This document shows positions 8,965-16,939 of a stretch of DNA of 64,000 bases, piece after piece. The stretch spans positions 173,411 through 237,410 of the forward strand of contig CACWYV010000004.1 of assembly GCA_902765225.1 (NCBI GenBank). The letters are read 5' to 3'. A program made the translations under genes and the position numbers. The notes beneath the pieces are model-generated. The model was not told where the DNA came from. It made no database searches and was given only the letters and a program-made list of their open reading frames with translations. This DNA comes from Candidatus Avelusimicrobium intestinale (GTDB lineage: Bacteria > Elusimicrobiota > Elusimicrobia > Elusimicrobiales > Elusimicrobiaceae). Each line of letters starts with the position of its first letter. The first letter of the stretch is position 1.

Positions 8965-10645
8965 TGAGTTGGAACGCGAAGTACTTAACACCAGCCGGGA
9001 ACTGGTTCAACGAAAAATCAAGTCCTTGCGCGCCGAAATGGATGCCAAGGAGCAGTTTTCTACGCAAATGTTGGAGGAATACCGCCAATCGGGGATGTTC
9101 GGTTGGTGGATCGCCCAAGAATACGGCGGACGCGGGGGGGGAATTACCTGTCTGGCCATGGCCTTTGAAGAACTCTCACGTGGTTGTGCCGGACTGGCTT
9201 TAACGCCGGGAACCTCGGCCCTGGGAGCCATTCCCATGTACCTGGCGGCTACGCCACAGCAACGCCGACGATGGTGCCCCGATTTAGCCAGCGGAAAAAA
9301 ACTGTGGGCCTTTGCTTTGACGGAAGCAGAAGCCGGTTCGGACGCAACGGCCCTCAAAACGACTGCCCTTAAAGACGGCGATTTTTACGTAGTCAACGGA
9401 GCCAAACATTTTATTTCTACCGGCAAAGAGGCAGATTTTTATACCGTAGCCGTCAACACCAATCCCAGCCGCGGGGCACGTGGGATTTCATTACTGGTCA
9501 TTGAGAAGGGAACTCCGGGATTTACTTTTGGTAAGAAAGAAGAAAAAATGGGGATCCGCTCCAACCCAACCTACGAATTGATTTTTGACAATGTCCGCGT
9601 GCCGAAAGAAAACTTGCTGGGAAGCGAGGGCCGCGGGCTGCTCTACGTGCAGGAAACATTGGATTATTCCCGCCCCGGCGTGGCGGCACAGGCCGTAGGA
9701 ATTGCGCAAGGCGCGCTGGATGTAACTATTCCATACTTGCGCACCCGCAAACAGTTCGGCCAACCGCTCATTACGTTCCAAGCCTTGGGCCACAAAGTGG
9801 CGGAACTGGCCGCCAAGACAGAAGCGGGCCGGGCCCTGGTGTATAATTTAACCCACCGCATGGACGAAGAATTTTTACCCGCTGTTAAAAATGCTATCGC
9901 CAACAATACCACGATACATGACGAACTAAAAAAATTAAAAAGCATTCGGTGGACGAAATACAGTGCCGAAGCCAAACTATTTTGTTCCAACGTCGCTATG
10001 GAAGTAGCAGATGAATGTGTTACCTTGTGCGGCGGAATTGCCTATATGCGCGATTTCCCGTTGGAAAAATACATGCGGGACGCTAAAGTTACACAGATTT
10101 ACGAAGGAACCGTCCACATCCAAAAGAACGAAATCGTAACGGCCCTTATCAAAGAATACGCAGCCAACGCTACCTCTGCGGGGGCTTCTCCCACGTCTAA
10201 AACGGGTACGTTAGAGGAACTTCTGCGCGGTTATCACCCAAACAAAACGTCTTCTGCCCAACCGGAAAAGGAAGGGGGGGATATTTCGCAAGCGCAAGTA
10301 ATCGTGGCCGGCGGCCGCGGAGTGGGAAACAAAGAAGGATTTGAACTCCTTCAAAAACTGGCTGACCGCTTGGGCGGAGTAGTGGGCGGAACACGTCCGG
10401 CAGCGGAAAACGGGTGGATTGATACGCACGCTGAAATCGGCGTAACGGGCCAAACCGTTCATCCCAAACTCTATATTGCCTGCGGGATTTCGGGGCAGAC
10501 GCACCATACGGCGGGAATTAGCGGAAACCCTATTCTTGTGGCGATTAACAAAGACCCCAACGCCCCTATTATGAAACAGGCCCACTATGCCGTGGAAGGG
10601 GATTTGTACGAGGTGATTCCGGCTTTGCTGGAAAAACTGAAATAA
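8948..10645 (+). CDS. Acyl-CoA dehydrogenase fused to EtfA C-terminal FAD domain
   Basis: A 565-residue fusion. Residues 1 to about 395 are a complete acyl-CoA dehydrogenase: FALTEAEAGSDATALKT signature, RKQFGQPLITFQ signature, and the catalytic-Glu segment TQIYEGTVHIQ. After a Ser/Pro linker, residues about 430-565 match the C-terminal FAD-binding domain of electron-transfer flavoprotein alpha (VAGGRGVGNKEGF, GQTVHPKLYIACGISGQ, HTAGI, INKDPNAPI). The family dehydrogenates or reduces acyl-CoA and passes electrons to EtfAB. The fusion would place the acceptor flavin on the same chain. No etfB or separate etfA lies in the window. AGGGGGG precedes the ATG. Confidence 0.9.
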   Translation: MDYAINELEREVLNTSRELVQRKIKSLRAEMDAKEQFSTQMLEEYRQSGMFGWWIAQEYGGRGGGITCLAMAFEELSRGCAGLALTPGTSALGAIPMYLAATPQQRRRWCPDLASGKKLWAFALTEAEAGSDATALKTTALKDGDFYVVNGAKHFISTGKEADFYTVAVNTNPSRGARGISLLVIEKGTPGFTFGKKEEKMGIRSNPTYELIFDNVRVPKENLLGSEGRGLLYVQETLDYSRPGVAAQAVGIAQGALDVTIPYLRTRKQFGQPLITFQALGHKVAELAAKTEAGRALVYNLTHRMDEEFLPAVKNAIANNTTIHDELKKLKSIRWTKYSAEAKLFCSNVAMEVADECVTLCGGIAYMRDFPLEKYMRDAKVTQIYEGTVHIQKNEIVTALIKEYAANATSAGASPTSKTGTLEELLRGYHPNKTSSAQPEKEGGDISQAQVIVAGGRGVGNKEGFELLQKLADRLGGVVGGTRPAAENGWIDTHAEIGVTGQTVHPKLYIACGISGQTHHTAGISGNPILVAINKDPNAPIMKQAHYAVEGDLYEVIPALLEKLK

Positions 10646-11023
10646 GCAGCCATCCCCCGTTTCACGTTTACAATCACACGTTCCCACCGCTACTCACGCG
10701 CAGCAAAATCATCCCTCATTTTGCAACGCTGTTTAGGGGGGAACAAAAATTCACTTTTGCACAACAAGCCCCCTTTTTAGGGGCCTACCTTTCAAAAATT
10801 CTCACTCTTTTACTTATATACAGCTTACAAATCACATTTTGTCCGCAAAATAACAATCTTTTTTATACAAAGAAAAACCGAATTATCGTCGGAGAAAGGA
10901 AGTTATGCACCGAGTTTGACATATAGAAACATATAAATACATATATTTACATAAGACAATAAAAAAGATACAATATGTCAAACACCGTGGATAATTTCTG
11001 CGGATAACCCCTAGGAGAAACGT
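10646..11023. other. Intergenic region with 17-bp imperfect inverted repeat
   Basis: 378 bp without a supported gene. It contains a weak GCCCC/GGGGC hairpin near 10768-10784. It also has an inverted repeat whose perfect 11-bp core is GTTTGACATAT (10914-10924) and its complement (10973-10983). The arms extend to about 17 bp with two mismatches and frame an AT-rich 48-bp spacer. Each arm holds a TTGACA, the two facing each other. AGGAG at 11013-11017 serves the next gene. Confidence 0.6.
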
Positions 11024-11629
11024 ATGAGCGATACACCAACCCCCAAGGTTAGATTTAAACTGCCCGGAGGGGAAGAATTTGAAGCCGAAGGATCTGCGGA
11101 GTTTATAGAAGCCCAGCGCGACTACTTTCTGCAACTGTTGCACCGGCAGCCGCTTTCTGGCGCGGCCTCTACCCACGAAAAACTTCCTTTCCCGCGCCCG
11201 CTACAAGAGGATAAGGCCGTATCCGGCACACTTACCCCGTACGCAACTGTTACCTCCCTACAAACAGATAGCAACCCTCTTACGGGTGTTTTTTCTTCCG
11301 CCCTGCGGTTATGGGAACAACTGTTAGCGCAAGAGGGAGATTTTGTCTACTTGCGCCATAAACTGCACTTGCAGGCAGAAGAAGCGGCACTCATCTTACT
11401 GGCAGGGGGAAAAGAGTTATTGCATAAGGAAAGCTGCACCGCCTTATGGCTGGCACGCGCGTTGGAGAAATCCGGCCTTACCATAGGCCGTTTAGACCGC
11501 CTATTGGCTACCCCCATAAAACTGGGATTTATCCAATCCCAGGGAAGCAAGCGCAGCCGCTCCTACACATTAACGGCTCCGGGGTTGGCGCGAGCGTTTG
11601 TTTTGGCTGAAAAGAAAGCCCTTTCCTAG
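11024..11629 (+). CDS. Hypothetical protein, C-terminal winged-helix-like segment
   Basis: 201 residues, no signal peptide or membrane helix. The N-terminus (about 1-35) reads like a short beta domain (KVRFKLPGGEEFEAEG), followed by a low-complexity linker. The C-terminal ~100 residues are predicted helical and end in a pattern like a winged helix (LARALEKSGLTIGRLDRLL, then a basic wing GSKRSRSYTLT). I do not recognise the family. It may be a DNA-binding regulator, possibly acting on the inverted repeat just upstream, but that is only contextual inference. A perfect 14-bp stem terminator follows. Confidence 0.6.
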   Translation: MSDTPTPKVRFKLPGGEEFEAEGSAEFIEAQRDYFLQLLHRQPLSGAASTHEKLPFPRPLQEDKAVSGTLTPYATVTSLQTDSNPLTGVFSSALRLWEQLLAQEGDFVYLRHKLHLQAEEAALILLAGGKELLHKESCTALWLARALEKSGLTIGRLDRLLATPIKLGFIQSQGSKRSRSYTLTAPGLARAFVLAEKKALS

Positions 11630-11651
11630 TTCATTCCCCCTTGTATTTTTA

Positions 11652-11693
11652 TCAAAAATCTAATTTCAAGAATTAGATTTTTGACATTTTTTT
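11652..11693 (+). terminator. Terminator after winged-helix gene
   Basis: A perfect 14-bp stem (TCAAAAATCTAATT and complement) with a TCAAG loop and a following T7 run. Confidence 0.85.
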
Positions 11694-11772
11694 AAATGTC
11701 TTGTGCGTATGCCCTTTTTGCGCTGTATAATAAGAACGCAAACTTTGTTCTTAATGGTTTAAGGGGGGTTAT

Positions 11773-11800
11773 TTGACAGATTAACTTTACTAACGATAAT
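11773..11800 (+). promoter_or_regulatory. Strong orphan sigma70-type promoter
   Basis: TTGACA and GATAAT are separated by 16 nt. No ORF longer than 15 codons follows for almost 900 bp on this strand. A further TATAAT lies at 11726-11731. Confidence 0.6.
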
Positions 11801-11806
11801 TTTTAT

Positions 11807-12058
11807 TATGTTAATTATTTAGGAAAGAACAAGGCCGAATACAGACCAATATACAATATAATAAAATATTGAATTATATATAATATTTAATGATTTTTAT
11901 GCTAAAATTAATACGCTTTATAGATTTTATTTCTTAGCAATCAGTAAATACTTGCCCAACTCACAAAATATGTTTTGGTTTTAAAAATTTACTTTTTCCG
12001 TTCATTTCCCTCCCCCTCATATTAAAAATGCAAAAATAAATATGATTTTGCATTTTTT
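11807..12058 (+). ncRNA. Candidate untranslated transcript (AT-rich)
   Basis: About 250 nt between the promoter at 11773-11800 and an AAAAATGCAAAA / TTTTGCATTTTT hairpin with a T-run (12024-12058). It is very AT-rich and lacks a convincing ORF; the longest is a hydrophobic 15-codon frame (11890-11937, MIFMLKLIRFIDFIS) that itself follows a TATAAT. No known RNA family was recognised, and the call rests only on promoter plus terminator. Confidence 0.35.
12024..12058 (+). terminator. Terminator-like hairpin in gene-free region
   Basis: A 12-bp AT-rich stem with a 10-nt loop followed by TTTTTT. Confidence 0.55.
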
Positions 12059-12203
12059 ACCGGAAACGCGCTAAAACGCCCCAGAACGATTTGGGGGTAC
12101 CTAGGATATTGACAAAAATAAAATGGCAATTTTAAAAAGTGTTAAAATTTAAATATTTTTATAAAAACGCCCTCCCCAGGTCGTCATTCCGTACCCCCCA
12201 GTC

Positions 12204-12281
12204 GTCATTCCATACTTGATACGGAATCTCGCTGTTCGTGTAGTACATAACAACGAGATGCTGAATCAAGTTCAGCATGAC
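12204..12281. repeat. REP-like imperfect palindrome, copy A
   Basis: Long imperfect hairpin from GTCATTCCATACTTGATACG through ATCTCG...CGAGAT to CTGAATCAAGTTCAGCATGA. Partial extra arms flank it (12183-12200, 12294-12307). It belongs to a dispersed family in this window (also 12362-12428, 13269-13346, 40481-40507). Confidence 0.8.
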
Positions 12282-12361
12282 GTGTCTCTTTTATGATTCA
12301 GCATGACAGCAAGAAGAGGATGCGCGGCATTCCCCAAGTCGTCATTCCGTGCCACCAAGCC

Positions 12362-12428
12362 GTCATTCCGTACTTGATACGGAATCTCGCTGTTTGTGTA
12401 GTTATAACAACGAGATGCTGAGCATGAC
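12362..12428. repeat. REP-like imperfect palindrome, copy B
   Basis: Same element as copy A, with ATCTCGCTGTT and AACAACGAGATGCTG arms. It lacks about 12 nt of the right sub-hairpin. Confidence 0.8.
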
Positions 12429-12598
12429 AATAGGGGAGAGAGGGTGTGGCCTAACGGCTGGGAAGGGGGCCTATAGCATAGAGTAGAGGGGGAAGGAACC
12501 CCCATAACAAATAAGGCAGAAAGAGGCCAAAAGGACAGAGCAGGAGATCGGCGGCTTGGACGTCCGAAAAGCAACAAGTACAAGTATAAAATTTGCAC

Positions 12599-12628
12599 AG
12601 AAAAACCCCCCGGGGTTCCGGGGGGTTA
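12599..12628 (-). terminator. Terminator of pilin gene 12653-13162
   Basis: A perfect 10-bp stem (AACCCCCCGG / CCGGGGGGTT), then TTTCT on the minus strand. Confidence 0.85.
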
Positions 12629-12652
12629 AAACAACTCTAAACCAGCCAACTA

Positions 12653-13162
12653 CTAGTTAATTTTACCCGTAGAGTTATTGGCAATAGCTTTACAGATTTT
12701 GTTGCCAACGTCTGTGTTAAACGTCGTCTTTGAAGCAGCTATGGAACTTTCGCACCACCGCGTTATCGTACCGTCGGAAGCGATTGTCAGACCAATGGCG
12801 TATTTGTTATCACCTGTGGTCACAGCCGTCGTACCACTCGCGCGGGAAGCCCACGCCACCAATGCTGTAGAATGGTCAGGCGAACCAATTCTCAAGATAA
12901 AGTTCTTGGTGGTGGTAGAGGCGGTTTGCGTGGCTCCCACACCGGGCAACTGCAAGTCCAGCAGACTCAAGTCGTTCGTATACGAACCGGTCTGCATGAA
13001 ATACACTTGTTCGGCGGTCGCTAGATCACCGAGCAATTGTATGGCTTCCGTAGCACGGGCCTTTTCCACCGCTTTGGTGTACTGGGGCAACGCCACAGAC
13101 GCTAAAATACCAATAATCAGAACTACAACGAGTAGCTCAATCAAGGTGAAACCTTTTTTCAT
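12653..13162 (-). CDS. Type IV pilin-like protein (orphan)
   Basis: 169 residues. Class III prepilin signal with a very short basic leader, MKKG, cleaved before FTLIELLVV by prepilin peptidase; Glu5 is present, as needed for assembly. The hydrophobic helix continues (LIIGILASVALPQYTKAVEKAR), then a variable C-terminal domain with two cysteines. The MKK start is preferred over an upstream in-frame start because AGGAGA lies 8 nt before it. No pilus assembly genes are nearby. Found with four other such genes in this window; it could be a major pilin, minor pilin or T2SS-type pseudopilin. Confidence 0.9.
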   Translation of the reverse strand: MKKGFTLIELLVVVLIIGILASVALPQYTKAVEKARATEAIQLLGDLATAEQVYFMQTGSYTNDLSLLDLQLPGVGATQTASTTTKNFILRIGSPDHSTALVAWASRASGTTAVTTGDNKYAIGLTIASDGTITRWCESSIAASKTTFNTDVGNKICKAIANNSTGKIN

Positions 13163-13268
13163 AAGAGATCTCCTTTTTTGTATATATACCCGGCCCATAA
13201 AGGACCTATTAATAGTTTAGCGTACTTGGAGTAATTTTTCAAGTGGTTTTTTTACTTTTATCATTGGT

Positions 13269-13346
13269 GTCATTCCGCACTTGGTGCGGAACTCCTCCTC
13301 TTTAAAAACGAAACAAGGAGAGATGCTGAGTCAAGTTCAGCCTGAC
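13269..13346. repeat. REP-like imperfect palindrome, copy C
   Basis: GTCATTCCGCACTTGGTGCG ... GAGATGCTGAGTCAAGTTCA...CTGAC. Diverged member of the family seen at 12204 and 12362; it ends 24 nt before the rbfA -10 box. Confidence 0.75.
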
Positions 13347-13382
13347 AAACGGGAAATTTCCCAAAATGATATAATAAATATT

Positions 13383-13739
13383 ATGATAGATAGAATCAAA
13401 CGGTTAGAAACCCTTTTATTGGAAGAAATCAATACACTCATCACGAAAAAAGCCGCCCACGGCGAGTTGGGCGGATTCGTGACGATTACAGCCGTCCATC
13501 TTACCAAAGATTTATCGGCGGCCAAGGTGTTCTTTTCGGTATTTGGCTCCCCGGAAGACCGCCAAAAAACGCAAGAAGCGTTGGGAATTTTGCGTAAGGA
13601 AATCGGGGCGCAACTGCGCAGCCGGCTGCATTTGAAACGGATTCCGTCATTCACCTTTGAATACGACGACACGCCCGAAAAAGCCGCCCGCGTAGAAGCC
13701 ATCTTTCAAGTCATTGAAAAGGAACACACCCATGAATAA
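13383..13739 (+). CDS. rbfA: Ribosome-binding factor A
   Basis: 118 residues, the usual RbfA size. This is a KH-fold protein that binds the 30S subunit and helps 16S rRNA 5'-end maturation. Seen: RIKRLETLLLEEINTLI at the N-terminus, HLTKDLSAAKVFFSVFG in the centre, and the terminal RIPSFTFEYDDTPEKA typical of the family. The start at 13383 is chosen because it fits the family N-terminus and lies 7 nt after TATAAT (13370-13375). There is no Shine-Dalgarno, so translation is probably leaderless. First gene of rbfA-nrnA-truB-ribF. Confidence 0.93.
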   Translation: MIDRIKRLETLLLEEINTLITKKAAHGELGGFVTITAVHLTKDLSAAKVFFSVFGSPEDRQKTQEALGILRKEIGAQLRSRLHLKRIPSFTFEYDDTPEKAARVEAIFQVIEKEHTHE

Positions 13740-14727
13740 CAACTCCCAAAATTTAAAATCCGTTTGGCAGGCCTTGAAAAACGGCCAACACTTTTTTGTG
13801 GCCGGTCACCTCAACCCGGACGGTGATTCGCTGGGATGCACCTTGGCAGTGACTTCGCTGTTGGAACGGATGGGGAAAACGGTGTATGCTTATGCCGCAC
13901 CCGCCGTGGGAAACGACCTGAAATTTTTGCCCGGATTAAATAAAGTACACATCGGTGAACTCCCCCCCCAACCTGCATTTGATACGGTCATTTTATTGGA
14001 ATGTTCCGATAGGCAACGCGGGGGCGATTTGGAAAGTATTTTGCGCCCGGCCCAAACACTCATTAACATTGACCACCATTTAGTCAGTGATGCCTACGGG
14101 GATGTGAATTACATAGATTCGGGAGCTTCTTCTACCGCCGAAATTATTTTTCAACTCTTTGAAACTTCCGGACCGGACGGTTGGTTACCCACCCCGGACG
14201 AGGCCACTTGCCTTTATACCGGGCTAGTGACCGATACGGGCCGCTTTGTCCACTCCAACACCACCGCTGAAGCACTACGGGTGGCTTCCGCATTGGTCGC
14301 CTTGGGGGCCGACGTACAACAAATCAACCAAGTGATTTACTTTACGAAATCATACATTGAACTTAAACTGCTGGGCCGTGCCTTGGAAAAAATGGAAATG
14401 CGTTTTGACAATAAGTACAGCCAGATTATTTTAACGAAACGCGATTTTGAAACATTTGGGGCCACCCCGGCCCAAACGCAGGGTATCGTCAGCCAGCCCA
14501 CCATGATACCCGGGGTGGAAATCTCTGCGCTGATTAAAGAAGAACCGGATAAAGTATCCGTCAATTTACGTTCGCGCGGAAAGGCTGACGTCAGCCAAAT
14601 TGCCCAACAATTCGGCGGCGGCGGACACGCCCGTGCTGCCGGTTTTAAAGTAACGGATAAAACCGTTACCGAAGTAACCGACGCTTTGGCCGAAACGGTA
14701 CAACATGTTGTCAACACCTTACAGTGA
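13732..14727 (+). CDS. nrnA: DHH/DHHA1 phosphoesterase (NrnA-like nanoRNase/pAp phosphatase)
   Basis: 331 residues, cytoplasmic. Family role: degrades 2-5-mer RNA and often dephosphorylates pAp. Motifs: HLNPDGDSLG (about residues 26-35), INIDHH with the DHH triad (about 108-113), a TDTGRF segment and the DHHA1 glycine loop GGGGHARAAGF near residue 300. The ATG at 13732 is preferred over an upstream TTG; AAGGA is 8 nt before it. It overlaps the rbfA end by 8 nt and truB by 23 nt, so the operon is translationally coupled. The NrnA subclass is inferred from length and the conserved rbfA-nrnA-truB order. Confidence 0.9.
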   Translation: MNNNSQNLKSVWQALKNGQHFFVAGHLNPDGDSLGCTLAVTSLLERMGKTVYAYAAPAVGNDLKFLPGLNKVHIGELPPQPAFDTVILLECSDRQRGGDLESILRPAQTLINIDHHLVSDAYGDVNYIDSGASSTAEIIFQLFETSGPDGWLPTPDEATCLYTGLVTDTGRFVHSNTTAEALRVASALVALGADVQQINQVIYFTKSYIELKLLGRALEKMEMRFDNKYSQIILTKRDFETFGATPAQTQGIVSQPTMIPGVEISALIKEEPDKVSVNLRSRGKADVSQIAQQFGGGGHARAAGFKVTDKTVTEVTDALAETVQHVVNTLQ

Positions 14728-15418
14728 TTCCCCGGCACCCGGCGGATTGTTACTGATAGATAAACCGCAGGATTTTACCTCGCACGATATAGTGGCTTTA
14801 TGCCGCCGCGTTTGCGGCACAAAAAAAATAGGACATAGCGGCACCCTGGACCCCATGGCCACAGGGCTATTGTTGGTACTCATCGGTCGCCAAGCCACGA
14901 AACAACAAGACCAGTTTTTGAAATTATCCAAAGTATATTCAGCCACACTCACCTTGGGCCAAGAAACCGATTCCTGGGATGCGTACGGAACCGTTACCCG
15001 GCAGTTGCCTATCCCCCCCCTCACACAAACCGACGTAGAAAAAGCAACTCACAAACTGTCCGGTACCGTTACACAACCCATTCCCTTTTTTAGTGCTAAA
15101 AAAGTAAACGGACACCCCATGTATGCACTGGCCCGGCAGGGAATGGTCCAGGAACGAAAATACAATCAAGTAACCATCACCTGGCAGGATGTGCATTTAC
15201 TTGACGAAAAAACAATCACATTTACCGTTCATTGTTCGTGCGGCACGTACGTTCGTTCCCTGGGCTACCTGCTGGCCCAAGCCTTGGGTACGTGCGGCCA
15301 TTTGACGGCCTTGCGCCGCCACCAAATCGGCCCGTATGATGTGACGGATGCTTTTGATGGGACCCAATTAAAACGGGCAAATGCTGCCCAACTTTGCACG
15401 AGGATTATCCCGTTATGA
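14705..15418 (+). CDS. truB: tRNA pseudouridine-55 synthase
   Basis: 237 residues. Isomerises U55 in the T-loop of tRNAs. The catalytic Asp sits in GHSGTLDPMATGLL (about residues 46-59); the N-terminal LLLIDKPQDFTSHDIV and the later SCGTYVRSLGYLLA are standard TruB motifs. It is shorter than E. coli TruB (314) but close to the short form that lacks a full PUA domain. It starts inside the end of nrnA and its stop overlaps the ribF start as ATGA. Confidence 0.95.
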   Translation: MLSTPYSDSPAPGGLLLIDKPQDFTSHDIVALCRRVCGTKKIGHSGTLDPMATGLLLVLIGRQATKQQDQFLKLSKVYSATLTLGQETDSWDAYGTVTRQLPIPPLTQTDVEKATHKLSGTVTQPIPFFSAKKVNGHPMYALARQGMVQERKYNQVTITWQDVHLLDEKTITFTVHCSCGTYVRSLGYLLAQALGTCGHLTALRRHQIGPYDVTDAFDGTQLKRANAAQLCTRIIPL

Positions 15419-16338
15419 CCGCTACGAAACGTTTTATCACATTAGGTACTTTTGACGGCGTGCACGCCGGACACCGTTTCCTGCTTAACCGCCTGGAAAT
15501 GGCCGCCGCCCAACATCACTTAAAGCCGTTAGCGTTGTACTTTCCGTTGCCTCCCAAAACCTTGTTAAGTACCACTCCGGAAATGACCGTATTGACGCTG
15601 CCGGACGAAAAAAAACGGCTATTACGCGCGCTGGGTACCCCGGTACAGACCTTGGATTTTGCCGCGTGCCGTAAGTGGACAGCCGAGCAGTTTTTTAACG
15701 AAATTCTTCTCAAAAAATATCACATGGGCGGGTTATTGGTCGGGGCCGATTTTGCCTTGGGAAAGGACCGGCAGGCCGGCATAACGTGGTTGCGTGAACA
15801 ATGTGCCCGGAAAAATATTCCGTTTGAAGTAATCCGTTTTTATAAAACGGACACGCATAAAATTTCTTCCTCACTCATCCGTAAATTACTGGCCGCCGGA
15901 GATATTGAACAGGCCAACCTGCTTTTAACCCATCCCTATGAACTGACGGGAGAAGTGGTCAAGGGTAAACAATTAGGCCGGCAACTGGGTTTCCCCACCG
16001 CCAACCTGGCAACAGGCCCCTATAAAGTGTTGCCGCTAGGTGTTTTTGCCGTCAAAGTCCGCGTAGGAAGAAAATTATACAACGGGTTTTGCAATACCGG
16101 GTTCCGGCCCACGGTTAATTCCATTACCGGACATTTACCGCTGGTGGAAGTACACTTGTTTGATTTTAACCAAAATATTTACGGCCGGAAAATTACCGTT
16201 TGGTTTGTCGGCAAATTGCGGGATGAAAAAAAATTTGCCACTCTCAACGAATTAGTGGACCAATTAAAACAAGACCGCGCGCTAGCCCGCCAACGACTCA
16301 AAGGCGTTGTACTTCCCGTTCAACTAAAAATGATATAA
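15415..16338 (+). CDS. ribF: Bifunctional riboflavin kinase / FAD synthetase
   Basis: 307 residues, the standard bifunctional size. The N-terminal FMN adenylyltransferase shows TFDGVHAGHRFLLN (about residues 13-26) and the ISSSLIRKLLAAGD segment. The C-terminal riboflavin kinase shows GKQLGRQLGFPTANL, NTGFRPTV and VEVHLFDFNQNIYG. It makes FMN and FAD from riboflavin plus ATP. The start is the ATGA overlap with truB rather than a TTG 21 nt upstream. Confidence 0.95.
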   Translation: MTATKRFITLGTFDGVHAGHRFLLNRLEMAAAQHHLKPLALYFPLPPKTLLSTTPEMTVLTLPDEKKRLLRALGTPVQTLDFAACRKWTAEQFFNEILLKKYHMGGLLVGADFALGKDRQAGITWLREQCARKNIPFEVIRFYKTDTHKISSSLIRKLLAAGDIEQANLLLTHPYELTGEVVKGKQLGRQLGFPTANLATGPYKVLPLGVFAVKVRVGRKLYNGFCNTGFRPTVNSITGHLPLVEVHLFDFNQNIYGRKITVWFVGKLRDEKKFATLNELVDQLKQDRALARQRLKGVVLPVQLKMI

Positions 16339-16345
16339 TGACGCT

Positions 16346-16687
16346 ATGGGTTTGGAAGAATTAGAACAAAAAGAGTATTTTTCTATCGGCGATGTGAAAC
16401 GCATTACCGGCGTGCCGGAATATTCCATACGCTATTGGGAAGCGGAATTTGGGCTCATACGCCCCATCCGCCTGCAAAGCGGCCACCGCCGTTATACGAA
16501 GAATGATGTTTATACGATTTTAAAAATTAAAGACCTCATTTATAAACACAAACTCACGTTAGAAGGGGCCAAAAAACAACTTAGCCGCTACCGGCTGCCG
16601 GATACTCTTGCGGGGTCCACCGCCCGAACGGATGTAAAACTGTTGACGGAAATCAAAGACACACTGGCAGATTTGCTCAAAGAATGA
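16346..16687 (+). CDS. MerR-family transcriptional regulator
   Basis: 113 residues. N-terminal winged helix-turn-helix of the MerR type (FSIGDVKRITGVPEYSIRYW, then GHRRYTKNDVYTILKIKDLI), followed by a short helical tail. No metal-binding cysteines are present, so it resembles the small HTH_17/MerR proteins often found after ribosome-maturation or ihfA-type genes rather than metal sensors. The ATG lies 6 nt after TATAAT (16334-16339), and that -10 overlaps the end of ribF, so it can be expressed independently and without a leader. Effector unknown. Confidence 0.88.
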   Translation: MGLEELEQKEYFSIGDVKRITGVPEYSIRYWEAEFGLIRPIRLQSGHRRYTKNDVYTILKIKDLIYKHKLTLEGAKKQLSRYRLPDTLAGSTARTDVKLLTEIKDTLADLLKE

Positions 16688-16725
16688 TATAATATATTCG
16701 TAGCCGCAGAATGCGGTTGCATTTA

Positions 16726-16797
16726 CGGGGAGTGGCTCAGAGGTAGAGCGCTCGCTTGGGGTGCGAGAGATCGCGGGTTCGATTCCCGCCTTCCCGA
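16726..16797 (+). tRNA. tRNA-Pro (anticodon GGG)
   Basis: Full cloverleaf: acceptor CGGGGAG/CTTCCCG, D-arm GGCTCAGAGGTAGAGC, anticodon stem CTCGC/GCGAG with loop TTGGGGT (anticodon 16758-16760), T-arm GCGGGTTCGATTCCCGC, discriminator A. CCA is not encoded. C1-G72 is characteristic of tRNA-Pro. A TATAAT at 16688-16693 may be its promoter. Confidence 0.95.
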
Positions 16798-16820
16798 GAT
16801 TTTGAAATCAAAATAATTTA

Positions 16821-16896
16821 CGGGGCGTAGCGCAGATGGTAGCGCGCACGGTTCGGGACCGTGAGGTCGCTGGTTCAAATCCAGTCGCCCCGACCA
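16821..16896 (+). tRNA. tRNA-Pro (anticodon CGG), CCA encoded
   Basis: Acceptor CGGGGCG/CGCCCCG, anticodon stem CACGG/CCGTG with loop TTCGGGA (anticodon 16854-16856), T-arm GCTGGTTCAAATCCAGT (a pseudo-symmetric stem), discriminator A and an encoded CCA (16894-16896). Its 3' end is duplicated twice further downstream (17099-17124 and 17316-17341). Confidence 0.95.
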
Positions 16897-16906
16897 TTTA
16901 AAACAG

Positions 16907-16932
16907 AAAATCCGCCGAAAGGCGGATTTTTT
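16907..16932 (+). terminator. Terminator after tRNA-Pro(CGG)
   Basis: AAAATCCGCC GAAA GGCGGATTTTTT. An identical hairpin is found at 17347-17372. Confidence 0.9.
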
Positions 16933-16939
16933 GTTTTAA

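Noticed and set aside
9007..10687. Minus-strand ORFs opposite the acyl-CoA dehydrogenase fusion
   Set aside because: Antisense shadows of a well-supported coding sequence.
10986..11007. Two near-consensus DnaA boxes (complements of CGTGGATAA and TGCGGATAA) next to AT-rich DNA, as in an origin
   Set aside because: Only two imperfect boxes, no dnaA/dnaN/gyrB/rpmH neighbourhood, and no way to measure GC skew around the chromosome.
12272..12598. 108-residue minus-strand ORF
   Set aside because: It crosses REP-like palindromes and has low-quality, Ser/Pro/Tyr-rich composition.
13281..13382. Upstream extension of rbfA to residue -34
   Set aside because: The extension reads through REP-like palindrome DNA, and the -10 box at 13370 would lie inside it.
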